A stretch of DNA of 64,000 bases. It comes from Lyngbya confervoides BDU141951. GTDB taxonomy: Bacteria; Cyanobacteriota; Cyanobacteriia; Thermosynechococcales; Thermosynechococcaceae. The notes under the pieces were generated by a model, which saw only the letters and a list, made by a program, of their open reading frames with translations, made no database searches and was not told the DNA's origin. Every line of letters begins with the position of its first letter. The first letter of the stretch is position 1. A program made the translations under genes and the position numbers. The stretch is taken from positions 35,651-99,650 of the forward strand of contig NZ_JTHE03000004.1 in NCBI RefSeq assembly GCF_000817775.3, written 5' to 3'. Of the stretch, positions 1 to 9,835 are shown in pieces.

Positions 1-1443
1 GGCGTTATTGTTAGTCACCTCTGCAAAGATGGTGCCGATGAAGGTGTCGGTGAGGGTGGTGACCACATTCGCGGGGGAGAGTACCGCAGCGCCACTTCCA
101 AAAATGGCTCCAAAGGCGCGGCCCGCACCATTATTGAGCACGCCAATGCCTAAGTTATCATTGGCCCTAAATTGCAGGTCTGCGTTAGAGAGTTTTCCAT
201 TGAGCAGGTTCACATCCACAAACTTGACATTGACCGCTACCTGCCGCTTGCGGACGTCAAGCTGAGTCAGGAGCTGGCTGGCAATTTCAACCTTGCGCGG
301 TGTCCCAATGAGGGTAATGGAGTTGGTGCGAGAATCGGCGACCGCTTCCAGACCCGTTAGCAGAGTCGATCCCCCCTGCCCTCCGTTGGCCCCGTAGGAC
401 TCCAGAATTTCCTTCGCGCCGGTGCCCTCAATTTGATCTTCCGTGACTGTGGATCGGTTAATGGCGGTTTCGGCGGTTGCGCCACTATCGCTATCTGAAG
501 AAACGTTACCGCCGGTCTGCGCCTCAGTTTGGATGGAGGTGGAATAGGTGGTTTTGGCCGTAGCGCGCATTTGATTCAGGCGCAGGGTCCGGACCACGCG
601 ATTTTGGGCATCGCCGGGAAGCTCTTTGCCCACGAATACGGTTTGGCCGACGCGATTGGCCTGCAGACCGGTGAGACGAATCACGTAGTTAAAGACATCA
701 TCCACGGATTCATTTTCAATATCGAGGGAAATGGTGGGTCCCCCTTCTGCTTCACCCGACTCTGCAAAGGCCACGTTCAGTCCAGAGGCTCGACCGAGCA
801 GCGTTAACACCTCGCGAGCGGGAGCGTCGCGCAGCAGCAGCTTGGGAATAATTTGAGCGCTCCCCAGTTCAATGCGCTCGGGGTCAGCGTTGATGGCACC
901 CACGCTAATATCGCCAACGGGGGGGGCGGAGGCTCTCGGGCGGTTAGGGGGGACCGGGTTTGCAGACTGGCCCGAGGGAGCTTCTTGAGCCCCCAGGGAG
1001 GGGCGATCGCCTGCGGCGGTCAGTTCAGCGCCGCGCTCAAAGCTCATCACCAAAATGCCGTTGGTGGCTTCCCGGCGGGTAATGTCTAGAATCGGCGCTG
1101 TTCCTTCCCCTTCGACCACAATGCGAACGGTGTTCGCATCGAGCTGGGAAACCTGCAAGCGTCGCAGGCCTGCAGTGGGCTCCGATTCTGAGAAGCTATT
1201 CCCCGACACAAGGCGCAGCTGACTGTTGCTAATGTCAACGATGGTGCTATTGCCGCGGTTCACGCTAAAAATAGGCGGACGGCTATTCCCACGCACTTGA
1301 AGATCGAGCTGCACCCCATTGGCGGTTGGCGACAGCCGAAGATCGGTAATTTCTGTCTGCGCCGCATGGGCCGGCTGAATGACCGCAGTGGAGGCGGCTA
1401 GGCCTGCGATCGCAAACGCTGCTGTTCCTTTAAACCCGTTCAC
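1..1443 (-). CDS. pilQ: Type IV pilus secretin PilQ, N-terminal part (cut by window edge)
   Basis: Outer-membrane secretin through which the type IV pilus leaves the cell; only the first 481 codons are in the window. The GTG at 1443 has GAGG about eight bases upstream and opens a signal peptide ending near PAHA (about residue 28); another in-frame GTG lies at 1464. An AMIN domain (about residues 30-110, a periplasmic module that binds peptidoglycan in relatives) is followed by a Pro/Ser/Ala-rich linker and by secretin N-type domains. The pore domain would lie beyond position 1. It is the last gene of a pilM-pilN-pilO-pilQ cluster, 151 bases after pilO, the usual cyanobacterial order. Confidence 0.9.
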   Translation of the reverse strand, partial: MNGFKGTAAFAIAGLAASTAVIQPAHAAQTEITDLRLSPTANGVQLDLQVRGNSRPPIFSVNRGNSTIVDISNSQLRLVSGNSFSESEPTAGLRRLQVSQLDANTVRIVVEGEGTAPILDITRREATNGILVMSFERGAELTAAGDRPSLGAQEAPSGQSANPVPPNRPRASAPPVGDISVGAINADPERIELGSAQIIPKLLLRDAPAREVLTLLGRASGLNVAFAESGEAEGGPTISLDIENESVDDVFNYVIRLTGLQANRVGQTVFVGKELPGDAQNRVVRTLRLNQMRATAKTTYSTSIQTEAQTGGNVSSDSDSGATAETAINRSTVTEDQIEGTGAKEILESYGANGGQGGSTLLTGLEAVADSRTNSITLIGTPRKVEIASQLLTQLDVRKRQVAVNVKFVDVNLLNGKLSNADLQFRANDNLGIGVLNNGAGRAFGAIFGSGAAVLSPANVVTTLTDTFIGTIFAEVTNNNA

Positions 1444-1594
1444 CCGAAAAACCTCATTTAACACTGTATTTACCCTATAGTTACCGTTTTACAACTCACG
1501 ATTGTCGGCCACTCCAACGGGATTGCGGTATCGCACCAGCAGAGACTGGAGAAGACCGAAAGACTGGATCGAAGCAATTCAATCGCAGGAAAGG

Positions 1595-2314
1595 CTAGTT
1601 TGGCTGATCCTGATTTTGCTTGGCTTGCTCAGCTTGCTGCTGGGCAGCGGCGGCCTCCTCAGGCGTCAAGGGAACATAGGCGTATAGCTGGAAGCTAGAA
1701 CTCACCTCCGGTTCCACTTGAAAGCTTTGGTCGTCGTTTTTGCCCACTTCCATCTTGAGTTCCTGGACCACCAGAACCGTTTGCAGACGATCGATGGCCT
1801 GCATAATTCTGAGCGTTTGGTCAAAGGTGCCCTGAAAGGAAACATCGGTGACCTGACGCTTGAGCTTATAGTTCAGCTCTGGACCCAGGCTTCCGTCTGC
1901 GACCACCCCAGAGGCCTCATAGTTGGGCGTAAACTTCATCAGTTGAGCATTGCTGGTGGAAATTACCCGATTGAGGTCCAGCAACAGCGTATCAAGGGCC
2001 TTTTGGCTTGAAAATAACTCCCGAACCTCTTCCCGCTTGTCCTTCACCTGGTTCAAGGACGCCACCAGCTCATCCAGCCTGCGCACCGAGGCTTCTTTTT
2101 GGGAGAGGTCTAGTTCCTTCTGAGCAATGGCCTCCCGCGCCTGCTGATTCTGCTCTAGCTGCGGTCCCACTAGCTGCACGCCAATGTATCCCGCCAGGGC
2201 CACTCCCCCAATCGCGGCCAGAACGCCCAGCACCTGAGGAGTCAGGGTCACCCCAAAGGCAACGGGATAAGAGGGGGTGTCAAAACCATCTTCCATAAAC
2301 GCTCCTGTGGTCAT
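1595..2314 (-). CDS. pilO: Type IV pilus inner-membrane alignment protein PilO
   Basis: 239 residues. PilO forms a heterodimer with PilN in the inner membrane and links the cytoplasmic PilM ring to the PilQ secretin. Visible features are a short cytoplasmic N-terminus, one membrane segment at about residues 27-49, a Gln/Glu-rich coiled coil at about 53-105, and a periplasmic ferredoxin-like C-terminal part ending in a Gln/Ala-rich tail. Its ATG overlaps the pilN stop by four bases (ATGA), so the two are translationally coupled. The family is weakly conserved in sequence; the call rests on architecture plus position between pilN and pilQ. Confidence 0.88.
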   Translation of the reverse strand: MTTGAFMEDGFDTPSYPVAFGVTLTPQVLGVLAAIGGVALAGYIGVQLVGPQLEQNQQAREAIAQKELDLSQKEASVRRLDELVASLNQVKDKREEVRELFSSQKALDTLLLDLNRVISTSNAQLMKFTPNYEASGVVADGSLGPELNYKLKRQVTDVSFQGTFDQTLRIMQAIDRLQTVLVVQELKMEVGKNDDQSFQVEPEVSSSFQLYAYVPLTPEEAAAAQQQAEQAKQNQDQPN

Positions 2315-3051
2315 GGCTTGATCACTCCTTGTCTTTTTAGGGTTTCAATGCGAGCGACTAGACCCGCTGCACCATGCTGACGCAGGGCCGTAAGCAGCGA
2401 TTCGGCCGGGGCATCGTTAATCTGGGTATCAATGTCATATTCAACCAGTCCGCCACTGTTTTGTTGATCTTGGCGGGTGGCATTCTTGAGCCGAGTATTG
2501 GCCGCGCTCTGGCTGAGATAATTGGACTGGCGCAGGGTGAGAACAAAATCGTTCACATCTCCAAAGGAGATGGCGGTCCCCTTCAAGCTCAAACTGCTGG
2601 TTGCACCGGCAGGGGCTGAGGGGGCACCCTCTGCGGCTTGCACGGGTGCGGGCTTAGACTGAGTGATGGCGCTAATTTGCAGGGTAGAGGGGACGCGATC
2701 GCGCAGGTCGGCGAGCATCGCGGACCAGGGCTTAATTTGATTAAAAACCTTAGCCAGGGCATCGGTTTCAGCCTGCACCTGATCCAGCTCTTGCTGCAGC
2801 TGTTCCACTTCCTGCAGTTGGGGGCCCAGCCGGGCAATGTCCTGATTGAGCTCCTGCTCCTTATCCGCCAATTGCTGGTTCAAAAATCCAACGACTCCAA
2901 AGGCGCCAAAGGCGATCGCAATGGCAGCAATTCCAATCCCCAGACCCAAAAACATCGGCGTCTTGTCGTCTTGAATCCGGGTGGGAGCGGTGGGCAGATC
3001 GGGAGCAAACTCATCCCGATCGTTCAATAAATTAATGTCTATCCAATACAT
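2311..3051 (-). CDS. pilN: Type IV pilus inner-membrane protein PilN
   Basis: 246 residues, the usual size. The extreme N-terminus carries an M-x-x-I-D-I-N-L-L type sequence, the conserved PilN segment that docks in the groove of PilM. A single membrane helix lies at about residues 35-58, followed by a coiled coil (about 60-105) and a periplasmic Fims-type domain. The start is three bases after the pilM stop and the end overlaps the pilO start by four bases, so pilM, pilN and pilO are one operon. The role in pilus alignment is inferred from family and context. Confidence 0.9.
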   Translation of the reverse strand: MYWIDINLLNDRDEFAPDLPTAPTRIQDDKTPMFLGLGIGIAAIAIAFGAFGVVGFLNQQLADKEQELNQDIARLGPQLQEVEQLQQELDQVQAETDALAKVFNQIKPWSAMLADLRDRVPSTLQISAITQSKPAPVQAAEGAPSAPAGATSSLSLKGTAISFGDVNDFVLTLRQSNYLSQSAANTRLKNATRQDQQNSGGLVEYDIDTQINDAPAESLLTALRQHGAAGLVARIETLKRQGVIKP

Positions 3052-3054
3052 GGT

Positions 3055-4149
3055 TTAAGCCTCCCGTAACCCTAGGCCCATGACAATTCCAAATCCTGAT
3101 CGCTGATCCTCAGGAATCATATCCACATTTTGCAATCCCAGGGATTCTACCGGATCAATGAGCGAAGCCGAAATTCCCAGGCGTTGTGCCATGAAGGCAT
3201 CGATTTGCCCGAGGACTGCGCCCGGACCAGAGAGGAAAACCTGCACCACTTCCAGGGATTCTCCCTGGTTCAGGTAAAAGTCGATGGATCGACGCAGCTC
3301 ATCGGAAAGCCCCCCCAGCACCCGCAGCAGGGCAGCTGAGCTAGGGTTTTCGTCAATGCCGGTGATGGTATCTTTGATGTCGCTCACCGGAACGGTCATG
3401 CTTTGCAGCAGGTCATTCCCCATGGACAAGGGCAGGTTCATGGCCCGACTCAAGGCGCTCTTCATCTGCTGGGTGCCCACCGGAATCTTGCGATTAAACT
3501 GGGGCACACCGTCCATCACGATGCTAATTTCTGTGCCGTCAGCATCGATATTCACCAGGGCGATCGCTTCACCGGACACAAACTGCAAGAGCTGGCTGCG
3601 AATGGCGCGAATCATGGCAAAGCTGCTCACTTCCAGCACCTGCAGATCCAGGCCCGCCAGCTGGAAAATTTCCAGGTAGGCATTGGTAATCTCCTTGGGC
3701 GTGGCGACGAGCAGCACTTCCACTCGTTCAATCCCGTCCTCGTCAATTTCCGTGCCCAGTTGCTGAAAGTCAACATCGGCCTCTTCGCGGGGAAAGGGCA
3801 GATAGAGGGCTGCTTCCTGGTTGAGAACCATATCCCGCAGCTCGTAGTCATCCAGTTCGGCGGGCAGCCGAATTAAACGAATGACGGCCTCGCCCACGGG
3901 AATGGCGCTGGCGACCGCTGTTCCCTTGATGCCGTTTTCATCCAGAAGGGCACGCAGGGCCTCGGCGATGGTCTGGTAGTCCAGAAATTGCCCGTCCTGC
4001 ATGGCCCCTTCGGGCATGGGACCGCAAGCAAACTGGGTAACTTTGTACCCTTGCTTCTGGGATTGAAGCTGCACGACATTAATCTGATCCGCCGTGAGTT
4101 CAATACCAAGTCTTGGTTGTTTTTTAGAAAAGAAGTTAAGTAATGGCAC
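3055..4149 (-). CDS. pilM: Type IV pilus assembly ATPase-like protein PilM
   Basis: Actin-like (FtsA-fold) cytoplasmic protein that binds the N-terminal tail of PilN at the pilus base. I place the start at the GTG at 4149, giving 364 residues and an N-terminus running PLLNFFSKK then GIELTADQINVVQL, which matches the family start. A longer in-frame reading back to 4332 adds about 60 residues that look like random coding. Family landmarks are the GIEL phosphate-loop region, the block around LPAELDDYEL, and the LVNIDADGTEISIV strand-turn of the second subdomain. It is the first gene of the pilMNOQ cluster and is divergent from the pilin genes starting near 4693. Confidence 0.9.
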   Translation of the reverse strand: MPLLNFFSKKQPRLGIELTADQINVVQLQSQKQGYKVTQFACGPMPEGAMQDGQFLDYQTIAEALRALLDENGIKGTAVASAIPVGEAVIRLIRLPAELDDYELRDMVLNQEAALYLPFPREEADVDFQQLGTEIDEDGIERVEVLLVATPKEITNAYLEIFQLAGLDLQVLEVSSFAMIRAIRSQLLQFVSGEAIALVNIDADGTEISIVMDGVPQFNRKIPVGTQQMKSALSRAMNLPLSMGNDLLQSMTVPVSDIKDTITGIDENPSSAALLRVLGGLSDELRRSIDFYLNQGESLEVVQVFLSGPGAVLGQIDAFMAQRLGISASLIDPVESLGLQNVDMIPEDQRSGFGIVMGLGLREA

Positions 4150-4692
4150 AGCAGTGGTGTCCGTTGATAAGCACGACCATCTGATTGAATGAATTGATTG
4201 TAGAGTCAATCCTGTACGGATAGTACCCAAATCCTGAAGGGGGATGATCATACTCCAGAAGGAGAAAAATAGATTTGTAGATCTGGAGATTTTTTGCAGT
4301 CGCTCACGAACGGTTATAAAAGCTCTTCTCATCTCAAAAACAGCTTAGGGATCTTTATGAGGGCAAGGTTGGCATCAGGGCTAGCAATGAGAGGCCAGGA
4401 GAGGCAAACATTTTCAAGAAGGCTAAAAAAACATTTTTCGCTGATCGAAGAATTAGACAGACTGGGCACACTAGAGGTGTGATTGAAGTTCTCCATCAAC
4501 TCAGTGAGGGTCACTCCTTCTGTGGACTGAACGAGAGGAGTTGGTAAAGACATGAGCAAGATCGGATGAAGCTAAATCAAAAACCCTTTGTCAGATCTTG
4601 AGTTACTTGCAGAGAAGGCATTGGATTGATTCATGCTTCACTCAACCTACATTTATGAACTCTTGAGAATTAAGACCCTCAACCCCATCGAG
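4150..4692. other. Intergenic region between pilM and the first pilin gene
   Basis: About 540 bases separating two divergent transcription units. It is AT-richer than the flanking genes and should contain both promoters and the pilM leader. Open frames on both strands here have no recognisable domains and no good ribosome-binding site, so I call no gene. I could not assign -35/-10 boxes with confidence. Confidence 0.5.
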
Positions 4693-6093
4693 ATGAGTAA
4701 ACCTGGCATGCGCAAGAGTCTCTCTTCCCTTATTCCTCAAAAAACATCAGATAGTGGTTTTGCCTTACCGACTGTAATTGGAATGGGATTGATTGTTTTG
4801 TTGGTTGCTCTGACGGCAGTACTGCGGGCTCAAGATGATCGCACTGTATCCCAAAGCAAACAAGAGACCTCAAGAAGTCAGCTCGCAGCTGAAGCGGGAG
4901 TAACCAAAATCCAAGCTTTCATGAATCGGTATCGGTCCATGGCCAAATACAATGCTTGTAATGGCGATGATTGGGCCAGTGACGGCAGTTGCAATAATAC
5001 TGGAACCACTGCCGCAGACGCGAGTTGGGGGAATCCAAACCTCATTCCTCATCTAAATGCTTCTTGTGGCACTGGAACCCTTGCCGACAGTAGAACGGCT
5101 CTCAGTAATTGGACGACGACAAGCTGGCAACTTGTAGATTCAGCGGATCCTGCAAAGGGAGAATATCGTCTTCTGCGCTATGAGAGCAACGGGACTTTAA
5201 CGGTAGAGGGTGCAGTGATGCGCGGCGAACCGGGAGAAAGTTTCTCCACCGTTACAGTTCGAATTCCCGTGTTCGATATTTTAAATGAACAAGTTGCAGG
5301 TTTGTGGGTCCAAAATACGATTTCTGGAAATCCTCGCATGGATTCTGATGTGGTGGGTCCTTGCACAGGAAGTTTAACAGCTTCACCGCTGAATGGAAAA
5401 GCCATTATTCGCTCTCAGCTGACAATGCCACCTGCGCCATCAATACCAGCTAAAGTCGACCATGACAGTAACCCTAGCACGCCTGACGTGTATCCAACCG
5501 GTGTATACGAATTCAGTAGCATTAACAGCGGCGTTCCGGGAACAAATTCGGGATCCGCGATTGGTAAGAAGTTACCTCGGCTAATTTCCAATAATAATGG
5601 GGCAACAGCTGACGATCAGCCTGACTCTCTAGGAATATATAATTACATCATCAATAGTATTGATGACTCGTTTGAAATTGTCCCTGGCAAAGCGGTGAAT
5701 ATCTGGGTAACCGGAGATATCAACCTAGAGAATAAAATTTTAGTAAATCCATGTAATGACCCTGGCGCTGCATTAACCTGTGGCCCCTTCGATATCAGAA
5801 TATATGGCACGGGTTCAGCCTTAACTCTGAATGAAGCAACCGTTGTCTGCGATGTTTTTTTCCATCTGCCCGGCTACGCTGCCAGCTTCACATCAGGAGG
5901 CACAGCCGAACGAGATTGTGGCAGTGGACAGAAGAGTACGGGGGTATATTGGCTTAATTCTTGGTCTGGAGCTGATGGAACTAACAGTGTTACAAGTCCA
6001 CGCGCAACCTGGAAAGGGGCCTTAGATGCTACCAGCATCAGTGTTCCACCACCTCGAATAGGGCCGGTTCAGCGTTGGGAGCCGGAGTCTTGA
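4693..6093 (+). CDS. PilX-like large prepilin (set 1)
   Basis: 466 residues from the ATG at 4693 (in-frame starts also at 4633 and 4708). A short basic leader ends in Ser-Gly and is followed by FALPTVIGMG and a hydrophobic helix (about residues 23-45), a prepilin peptidase site. The +5 position is Thr instead of Glu, as in tip-type pilins such as PilX/GspK. The helix continues into a Q/S/R-rich heptad segment with the AAEAG motif seen in PilX relatives. The rest is Asn/Ser/Thr/Gly-rich with paired cysteines. It is the first gene of a four-gene rightward set (4693-9577). The exact name and whether it is a pilus or polysaccharide-secretion pseudopilin are unknown. Confidence 0.72.
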   Translation: MSKPGMRKSLSSLIPQKTSDSGFALPTVIGMGLIVLLVALTAVLRAQDDRTVSQSKQETSRSQLAAEAGVTKIQAFMNRYRSMAKYNACNGDDWASDGSCNNTGTTAADASWGNPNLIPHLNASCGTGTLADSRTALSNWTTTSWQLVDSADPAKGEYRLLRYESNGTLTVEGAVMRGEPGESFSTVTVRIPVFDILNEQVAGLWVQNTISGNPRMDSDVVGPCTGSLTASPLNGKAIIRSQLTMPPAPSIPAKVDHDSNPSTPDVYPTGVYEFSSINSGVPGTNSGSAIGKKLPRLISNNNGATADDQPDSLGIYNYIINSIDDSFEIVPGKAVNIWVTGDINLENKILVNPCNDPGAALTCGPFDIRIYGTGSALTLNEATVVCDVFFHLPGYAASFTSGGTAERDCGSGQKSTGVYWLNSWSGADGTNSVTSPRATWKGALDATSISVPPPRIGPVQRWEPES

Positions 6094-6262
6094 TATCTGT
6101 AGAAACCGTTGATAATGCTGATTTACTAAGAGTAGGCAAGAGAAATCAGGATTTCTAGTACATTATTAGTCGATACAACGGGTTGATTTTTCGAGTCCTA
6201 CTTCTACTTCGTCAGTCTACTGACAAGTTTGTTATCAGCCATATGAGATAAGGATCAAGTAA

Positions 6263-6853
6263 ATGTTTATGCGATTTATCAAGTTTTTAGCTCAATCACC
6301 AAGAAACTCTCAATCACCCAACCAAGGCTTTACAACAGTCGAGATTTTAGTAGGGGTATTGCTCTCTGCAATATTTATGGCTGTGGCAATGCAGGCGATC
6401 GCAGTGGCAGCAGCGCTCCGGGTAAAATCACAAGAGGCTAGCCAGGCCGCAAACTGGATTCAAGAGGATCTAAATGTTGTCTCTGCGCAAGCAAAGGCAC
6501 TAGGTGGATACGACCCTGTCACTCAAAGTTATGCATCCGTTTCAACCAATCGTTGTGCTGCCACCACTGCAACTGATGGATACGCAGCACTTTTGCAAAA
6601 TGAAGCCGATAATCATCCTGAAATTGCTGCACAAGACACAGTGATTGGTACAGATGATACGGATCCGAAGTTTAGCTCCATTGGCAATCGCCCTTATACC
6701 CTGAGAAGGCGAACTAGTATAGTGGCTTCAAATCCTCATGTTTTGCGAGTTCAGTACGACATTTACTCGGGCACTGATACCACAGTAGAACCCCTCCAAA
6801 GCTATTATGCAGAAATAATACCAGGGGTCGCCTTTGCCTGCAAACAAGTTTAA
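6263..6853 (+). CDS. Minor prepilin, PilV/HpsB-like (set 1)
   Basis: 196 residues. The leader ends in Gln-Gly before FTTVEILVGVLLSAIF, a clear type IV prepilin cleavage/methylation motif with Glu at +5, followed by one hydrophobic helix. Helix residues run into QEASQAANWIQEDLN. The C-terminal globular part has a few Cys and a predicted beta-rich fold. It resembles the small pseudopilins of cyanobacterial minor-pilin and hormogonium polysaccharide (Hps) loci, but I cannot separate these by eye. It sits 169 bases after the PilX-like gene and 93 bases before the FimT-like gene. Confidence 0.72.
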   Translation: MFMRFIKFLAQSPRNSQSPNQGFTTVEILVGVLLSAIFMAVAMQAIAVAAALRVKSQEASQAANWIQEDLNVVSAQAKALGGYDPVTQSYASVSTNRCAATTATDGYAALLQNEADNHPEIAAQDTVIGTDDTDPKFSSIGNRPYTLRRRTSIVASNPHVLRVQYDIYSGTDTTVEPLQSYYAEIIPGVAFACKQV

Positions 6854-6946
6854 CCCATGTCAAGGGAAGTTACTTGCCGCAGAGCAGCAATAGGCATCTA
6901 TTAGGTTTTTAAGTTCAGACGCCCTCGATGGGTTGAGAGATAAACA

Positions 6947-7501
6947 ATGACAGGTAAACGAGATAATAGAGGCATATCTGCCGGATTTACACTGATCGAG
7001 ATGCTGGTGACTTTGCTCATTACGGCAATTCTAGCCGCCATTGTTTCACCGAGCATGCTGACTTGGTACAACAATAAAAAAATCGATGATGTATTATCCC
7101 AAGTAGAAGGGGCCCTGAAGATTGCTCAAGCCTCTGCCATTAAGCTAAATACAACTTGTACGGTCACTGTCGATACTCAATCTATAAGCGCGTCTCCCTC
7201 CAAGTGCTTAGCGACTGGAACACGATTTATCCAGGGAGTCAATGCCAATATAGCGACAGAAGATGTTGGGGGTAGCCAGGTTGTATTTTCTTCTAAGGGG
7301 ACAGCAACTATTGTTTCTGGAACGTCGGTAATTGTAATTTACGATAAAGATGCTCCTACAAGTCGTTCCATGAAATGTGTTGTCGTGTCAGATGGAATTG
7401 GAATGATTCGAACTGGAAACTATACAGCCAGCGCTCCCCCAACTTCTAGCGATAATGCGTCGTCGGTTGAGAGCAATTGTGTAACTCCGTCTCCTTCTTA
7501 A
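6947..7501 (+). CDS. Minor prepilin, GspH/FimT-like (set 1)
   Basis: 184 residues. An N-terminal 13-residue leader ends in Ala-Gly before FTLIEMLVTLLITAILAAIV, a textbook class III signal with Glu at +5. The segment that follows (QVEGALKIAQASAIKLN) matches the helix of the GspH/FimT family, whose members prime pilus assembly at the tip. Two Cys (in TTCTV and KCVVV) could form a disulfide. A strong hairpin terminator follows at 7569-7603, ending this transcription unit before the PilW-like gene. Confidence 0.78.
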   Translation: MTGKRDNRGISAGFTLIEMLVTLLITAILAAIVSPSMLTWYNNKKIDDVLSQVEGALKIAQASAIKLNTTCTVTVDTQSISASPSKCLATGTRFIQGVNANIATEDVGGSQVVFSSKGTATIVSGTSVIVIYDKDAPTSRSMKCVVVSDGIGMIRTGNYTASAPPTSSDNASSVESNCVTPSPS

Positions 7502-7568
7502 AGTTAATCCTCGCAATTGCTGGAAGGACTTTAATTGACCAAGCGCAAAAATCATTAAATATAACTCC

Positions 7569-7603
7569 AAGAGGCATGGATTTTCATTCCATGCCTCTTT
7601 TTG
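7569..7603 (+). terminator. Rho-independent terminator after set-1 FimT-like gene
   Basis: Perfect 12-base inverted repeat (7569-7580 with 7588-7599) around a seven-base loop, followed by a run of T. It lies 68 bases after the stop of the FimT-like gene and would separate it from the gene at 7910. Confidence 0.85.
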
Positions 7604-7909
7604 TGCCGCTCAAAACCTGCTGCCCCGGCCAATATCCTCCTACAGATCACCCTGGCGAATGTCTTTTTTATCCTCGAGAATAAAATAAGTGATCCTACTG
7701 ACGAAGAATTATCTTAGATTGGCGAGAATTAAATCGTTCAGGAAGAAAAAAACAGTGCGGGGGCTGGGTCATTGATGATTGAAAACTGGATGTCTAGCAT
7801 TCTGACTTAGTTAGGTAGGATAGCTCACTTAAAACAGCATAAACCTATAGTCATTAAATTCTTTAATTCTTCCAACACAATTTTGACGTATATGGAGTTG
7901 TCGGGGATT

Positions 7910-9577
7910 ATGTACAAGGCATTGCTACAGAAGAAGAAGTGGAAAAACCTTGGGTTTTCCCAAGAAGGTGGTTTTTCAATGGTCGACCTGATGGTTGGAG
8001 CAGGTCTAACTATGGTGCTGGTCGCTGGAAGCGGAGGGGCGATCGCTTCTATGCTAGATTCCAGCACCACAGCCAATGCCAAAAGTGAACGGCGGGTGGA
8101 GATGAACCGTGCCTTAGATTTCATCACTACCGAGGTGAATCGTTCTTCTAATTTGGTACAAACGCCGACCTTGCCGACGGGGCTGGTCAATAAGCTGGCA
8201 GAGGTATCGAGCGAAATTGATGTTTCTTCTGTGACACCGGTCCTACAATTAAATCTACCGGGTGGAAGTGATCCGGTTACGTACTTTACCGCCACACCCA
8301 AGAGTGGAACCTGGAAAGGTCCCAAGGTCCTGTTTCGGTGGGGAGCAAACTTCGATCAAGCTGGAACTTACATTGATCCGGCTAATTCGGCCAACTGGAA
8401 ACCGCTAGCTTTGCTGGACCGTTTAGATACTTTTTCTGCCAGTGTTTCGGGTGACTCAGTTCAGCTGAAGCCCGTAGGCCAAATTCAGAAGCTTTTAGGA
8501 CGCACGGAAAGCTACCAGATAACCTCAAACGCGAGTACTAAGAACAAGCGGGTCGCTCCACCCTCATTTCAAGCCGTTGGAGGAGCAGGTGCTAGCATTG
8601 CAAAGCTTTTCACTATTACAAATGGCAACGTTATTGTGGATCAAGCATCGACCCTGAAAGTGGAGTTTCTAGGGGGAGATATCACCTGTGGAGCAGGGGG
8701 GCCTACTATCCCCACCTTAGCAAAAGTCAATGTGAGTGGTGAGTCTAATAGTGGCTGGATTAGCCCTACTGGAACCCTGAGCTATGATGTTTCTCCTAGC
8801 ACAACCCTCAATATTGAAGGATGGGCTAAGGGAAATAACAGTAGCGGTGGCTGCAAAAATCACAATATGAAGTTTAATTCTGAAGGTGATCAAGGCAGTC
8901 AAGTCTTAACTCTAGTGGATGGGGATACAGTCCCAGAGTTTAGGCCGCTCCCAGGACAAAGGACAATTGATACTTTTCTGGAGCCCTACATCGATTCAAC
9001 TACAGGAAAAGTCAGTATAGCTCCTAACGAAGTGATTTTCCTGTTTGAAATGGGAACAACAAACTCTGGATCCCAAGCTTACGATATGCAGGATATGGTA
9101 GTACTGGCAACGATTTCACCAACCAACACCAGTACAAGTTCCTCGAGTAGTCCTTCAACCACCTCAAGTTCAACCACCTCAGGTTCAACCACCTCAAGTT
9201 CAACCACCTCAGGTTCAACCACCTCAAGTTCAACCACCTCAGGTTCAACCACCTCAGGTTCAACCACCTCAGGTTCAACCACCTCAGGTTCAATCACCTC
9301 AGGTTCAAGTAATTCATCAGAAACCTCTTCTAATCCAGGCCCTACACCTAATTCAAACTCTACAACCAGTTCTAGCAAAACTCAAAATAGCAGTTCAAAT
9401 CAGAAATGCAACAATGGTCTAGGGAACGGCTCCGAAAACTGTACTCCAGGAAATGCACGCCCTAATGATGAGATAGTTAGAGATGCTCTTGGTAACGTTA
9501 TCTGCACTCCTGCCCCTGGAAATCCATGTACCCAGGCTAGCAAGTCTGTAGGAGGCAATAATAATAAAAAGAAGTAG
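7910..9577 (+). CDS. PilW-like large prepilin with Ser/Thr repeat tract (set 1)
   Basis: 555 residues from the ATG at 7910; in-frame alternatives are ATG 7892 and TTG 7883. The leader ends in Gly-Gly before [16 protein letters not shown], a prepilin site with Asp at +5. The region after the helix ([20 protein letters not shown]) matches the PilW/HpsC-type pattern of a long N-terminal helix that counts prior residues in the pilus. The C-terminal third contains ten 5-residue units of the form [10 protein letters not shown] (residues 416-465), then an Asn/Ser-rich tail with two cysteines and a basic Lys end. It is the last gene of the rightward set, with its own upstream region of about 400 bases that follows a terminator. 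Confidence 0.72.
   Translation: MYKALLQKKKWKNLGFSQEGGFSMVDLMVGAGLTMVLVAGSGGAIASMLDSSTTANAKSERRVEMNRALDFITTEVNRSSNLVQTPTLPTGLVNKLAEVSSEIDVSSVTPVLQLNLPGGSDPVTYFTATPKSGTWKGPKVLFRWGANFDQAGTYIDPANSANWKPLALLDRLDTFSASVSGDSVQLKPVGQIQKLLGRTESYQITSNASTKNKRVAPPSFQAVGGAGASIAKLFTITNGNVIVDQASTLKVEFLGGDITCGAGGPTIPTLAKVNVSGESNSGWISPTGTLSYDVSPSTTLNIEGWAKGNNSSGGCKNHNMKFNSEGDQGSQVLTLVDGDTVPEFRPLPGQRTIDTFLEPYIDSTTGKVSIAPNEVIFLFEMGTTNSGSQAYDMQDMVVLATISPTNTSTSSSSSPSTTSSSTTSGSTTSSSTTSGSTTSSSTTSGSTTSGSTTSGSTTSGSITSGSSNSSETSSNPGPTPNSNSTTSSSKTQNSSSNQKCNNGLGNGSENCTPGNARPNDEIVRDALGNVICTPAPGNPCTQASKSVGGNNNKKK
9155..9304 (+). repeat. 15-base tandem repeat, 10 units, in the PilW-like gene
   Basis: Ten consecutive 15-base units, differing mainly at one codon (Gly GGT or Ser AGT), encode STTSG or STTSS; the tenth unit has Ile for Thr. 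The unit length is a multiple of three, so copy-number change would keep the reading frame. The near identity of the units points to recent slippage. Confidence 0.95.
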
Positions 9578-9636
9578 TATCTACATCCTGAACTATTTTC
9601 TCGACATTGACTAATCAGGTAGATTAATTAACGCTA

Positions 9637-9673
9637 AGAGGTGAAGATTTATCCACAAATCTTCACCTCTTTC
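9637..9673 (+). terminator. Rho-independent terminator after the PilW-like gene
   Basis: Perfect 14-base inverted repeat (9637-9650 with 9657-9670), six-base loop, followed by TTCCCC. It lies about 60 bases past the stop at 9577. The T run is short, so the strand direction is inferred from the gene it follows. Confidence 0.7.
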
Positions 9674-9809
9674 CCCATTGTTTGTCTGGTAGCCTCTAAA
9701 CTTCCCTGTTCTCGCTGCGATTCTGCAAGATCGTTAAGAATGGCTTAATCCATTGTTTCAGAGGTATGAAGACTACGTGAATGAGAAATGCACTCAGATG
9801 TCCCGAAAT

Positions 9810-9835
9810 GGGAGAAGGGACTGGCGGATGAGGAC
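9810..9835 (+). repeat. Degenerate half copy of the intergenic repeat at 17367-17493
   Basis: The 26 bases here match the right arm of the repeat at 17465-17491 (GGGAGAAGGG-CTGG-GGATGAGG) with only a few differences. No left arm was found nearby. Confidence 0.5.

Noticed and set aside
4329..4559. Minus-strand frame between pilM and the pilin genes
   Set aside because: No family pattern, and it overlaps the expected promoter region of pilM.
9024..9378. Antisense open frames across the STTSG repeat giving LRWLN or VEPEV repeat proteins
   Set aside because: They are a by-product of the 15-base in-frame repeat of the plus-strand prepilin gene and have no ribosome-binding site or domain of their own.
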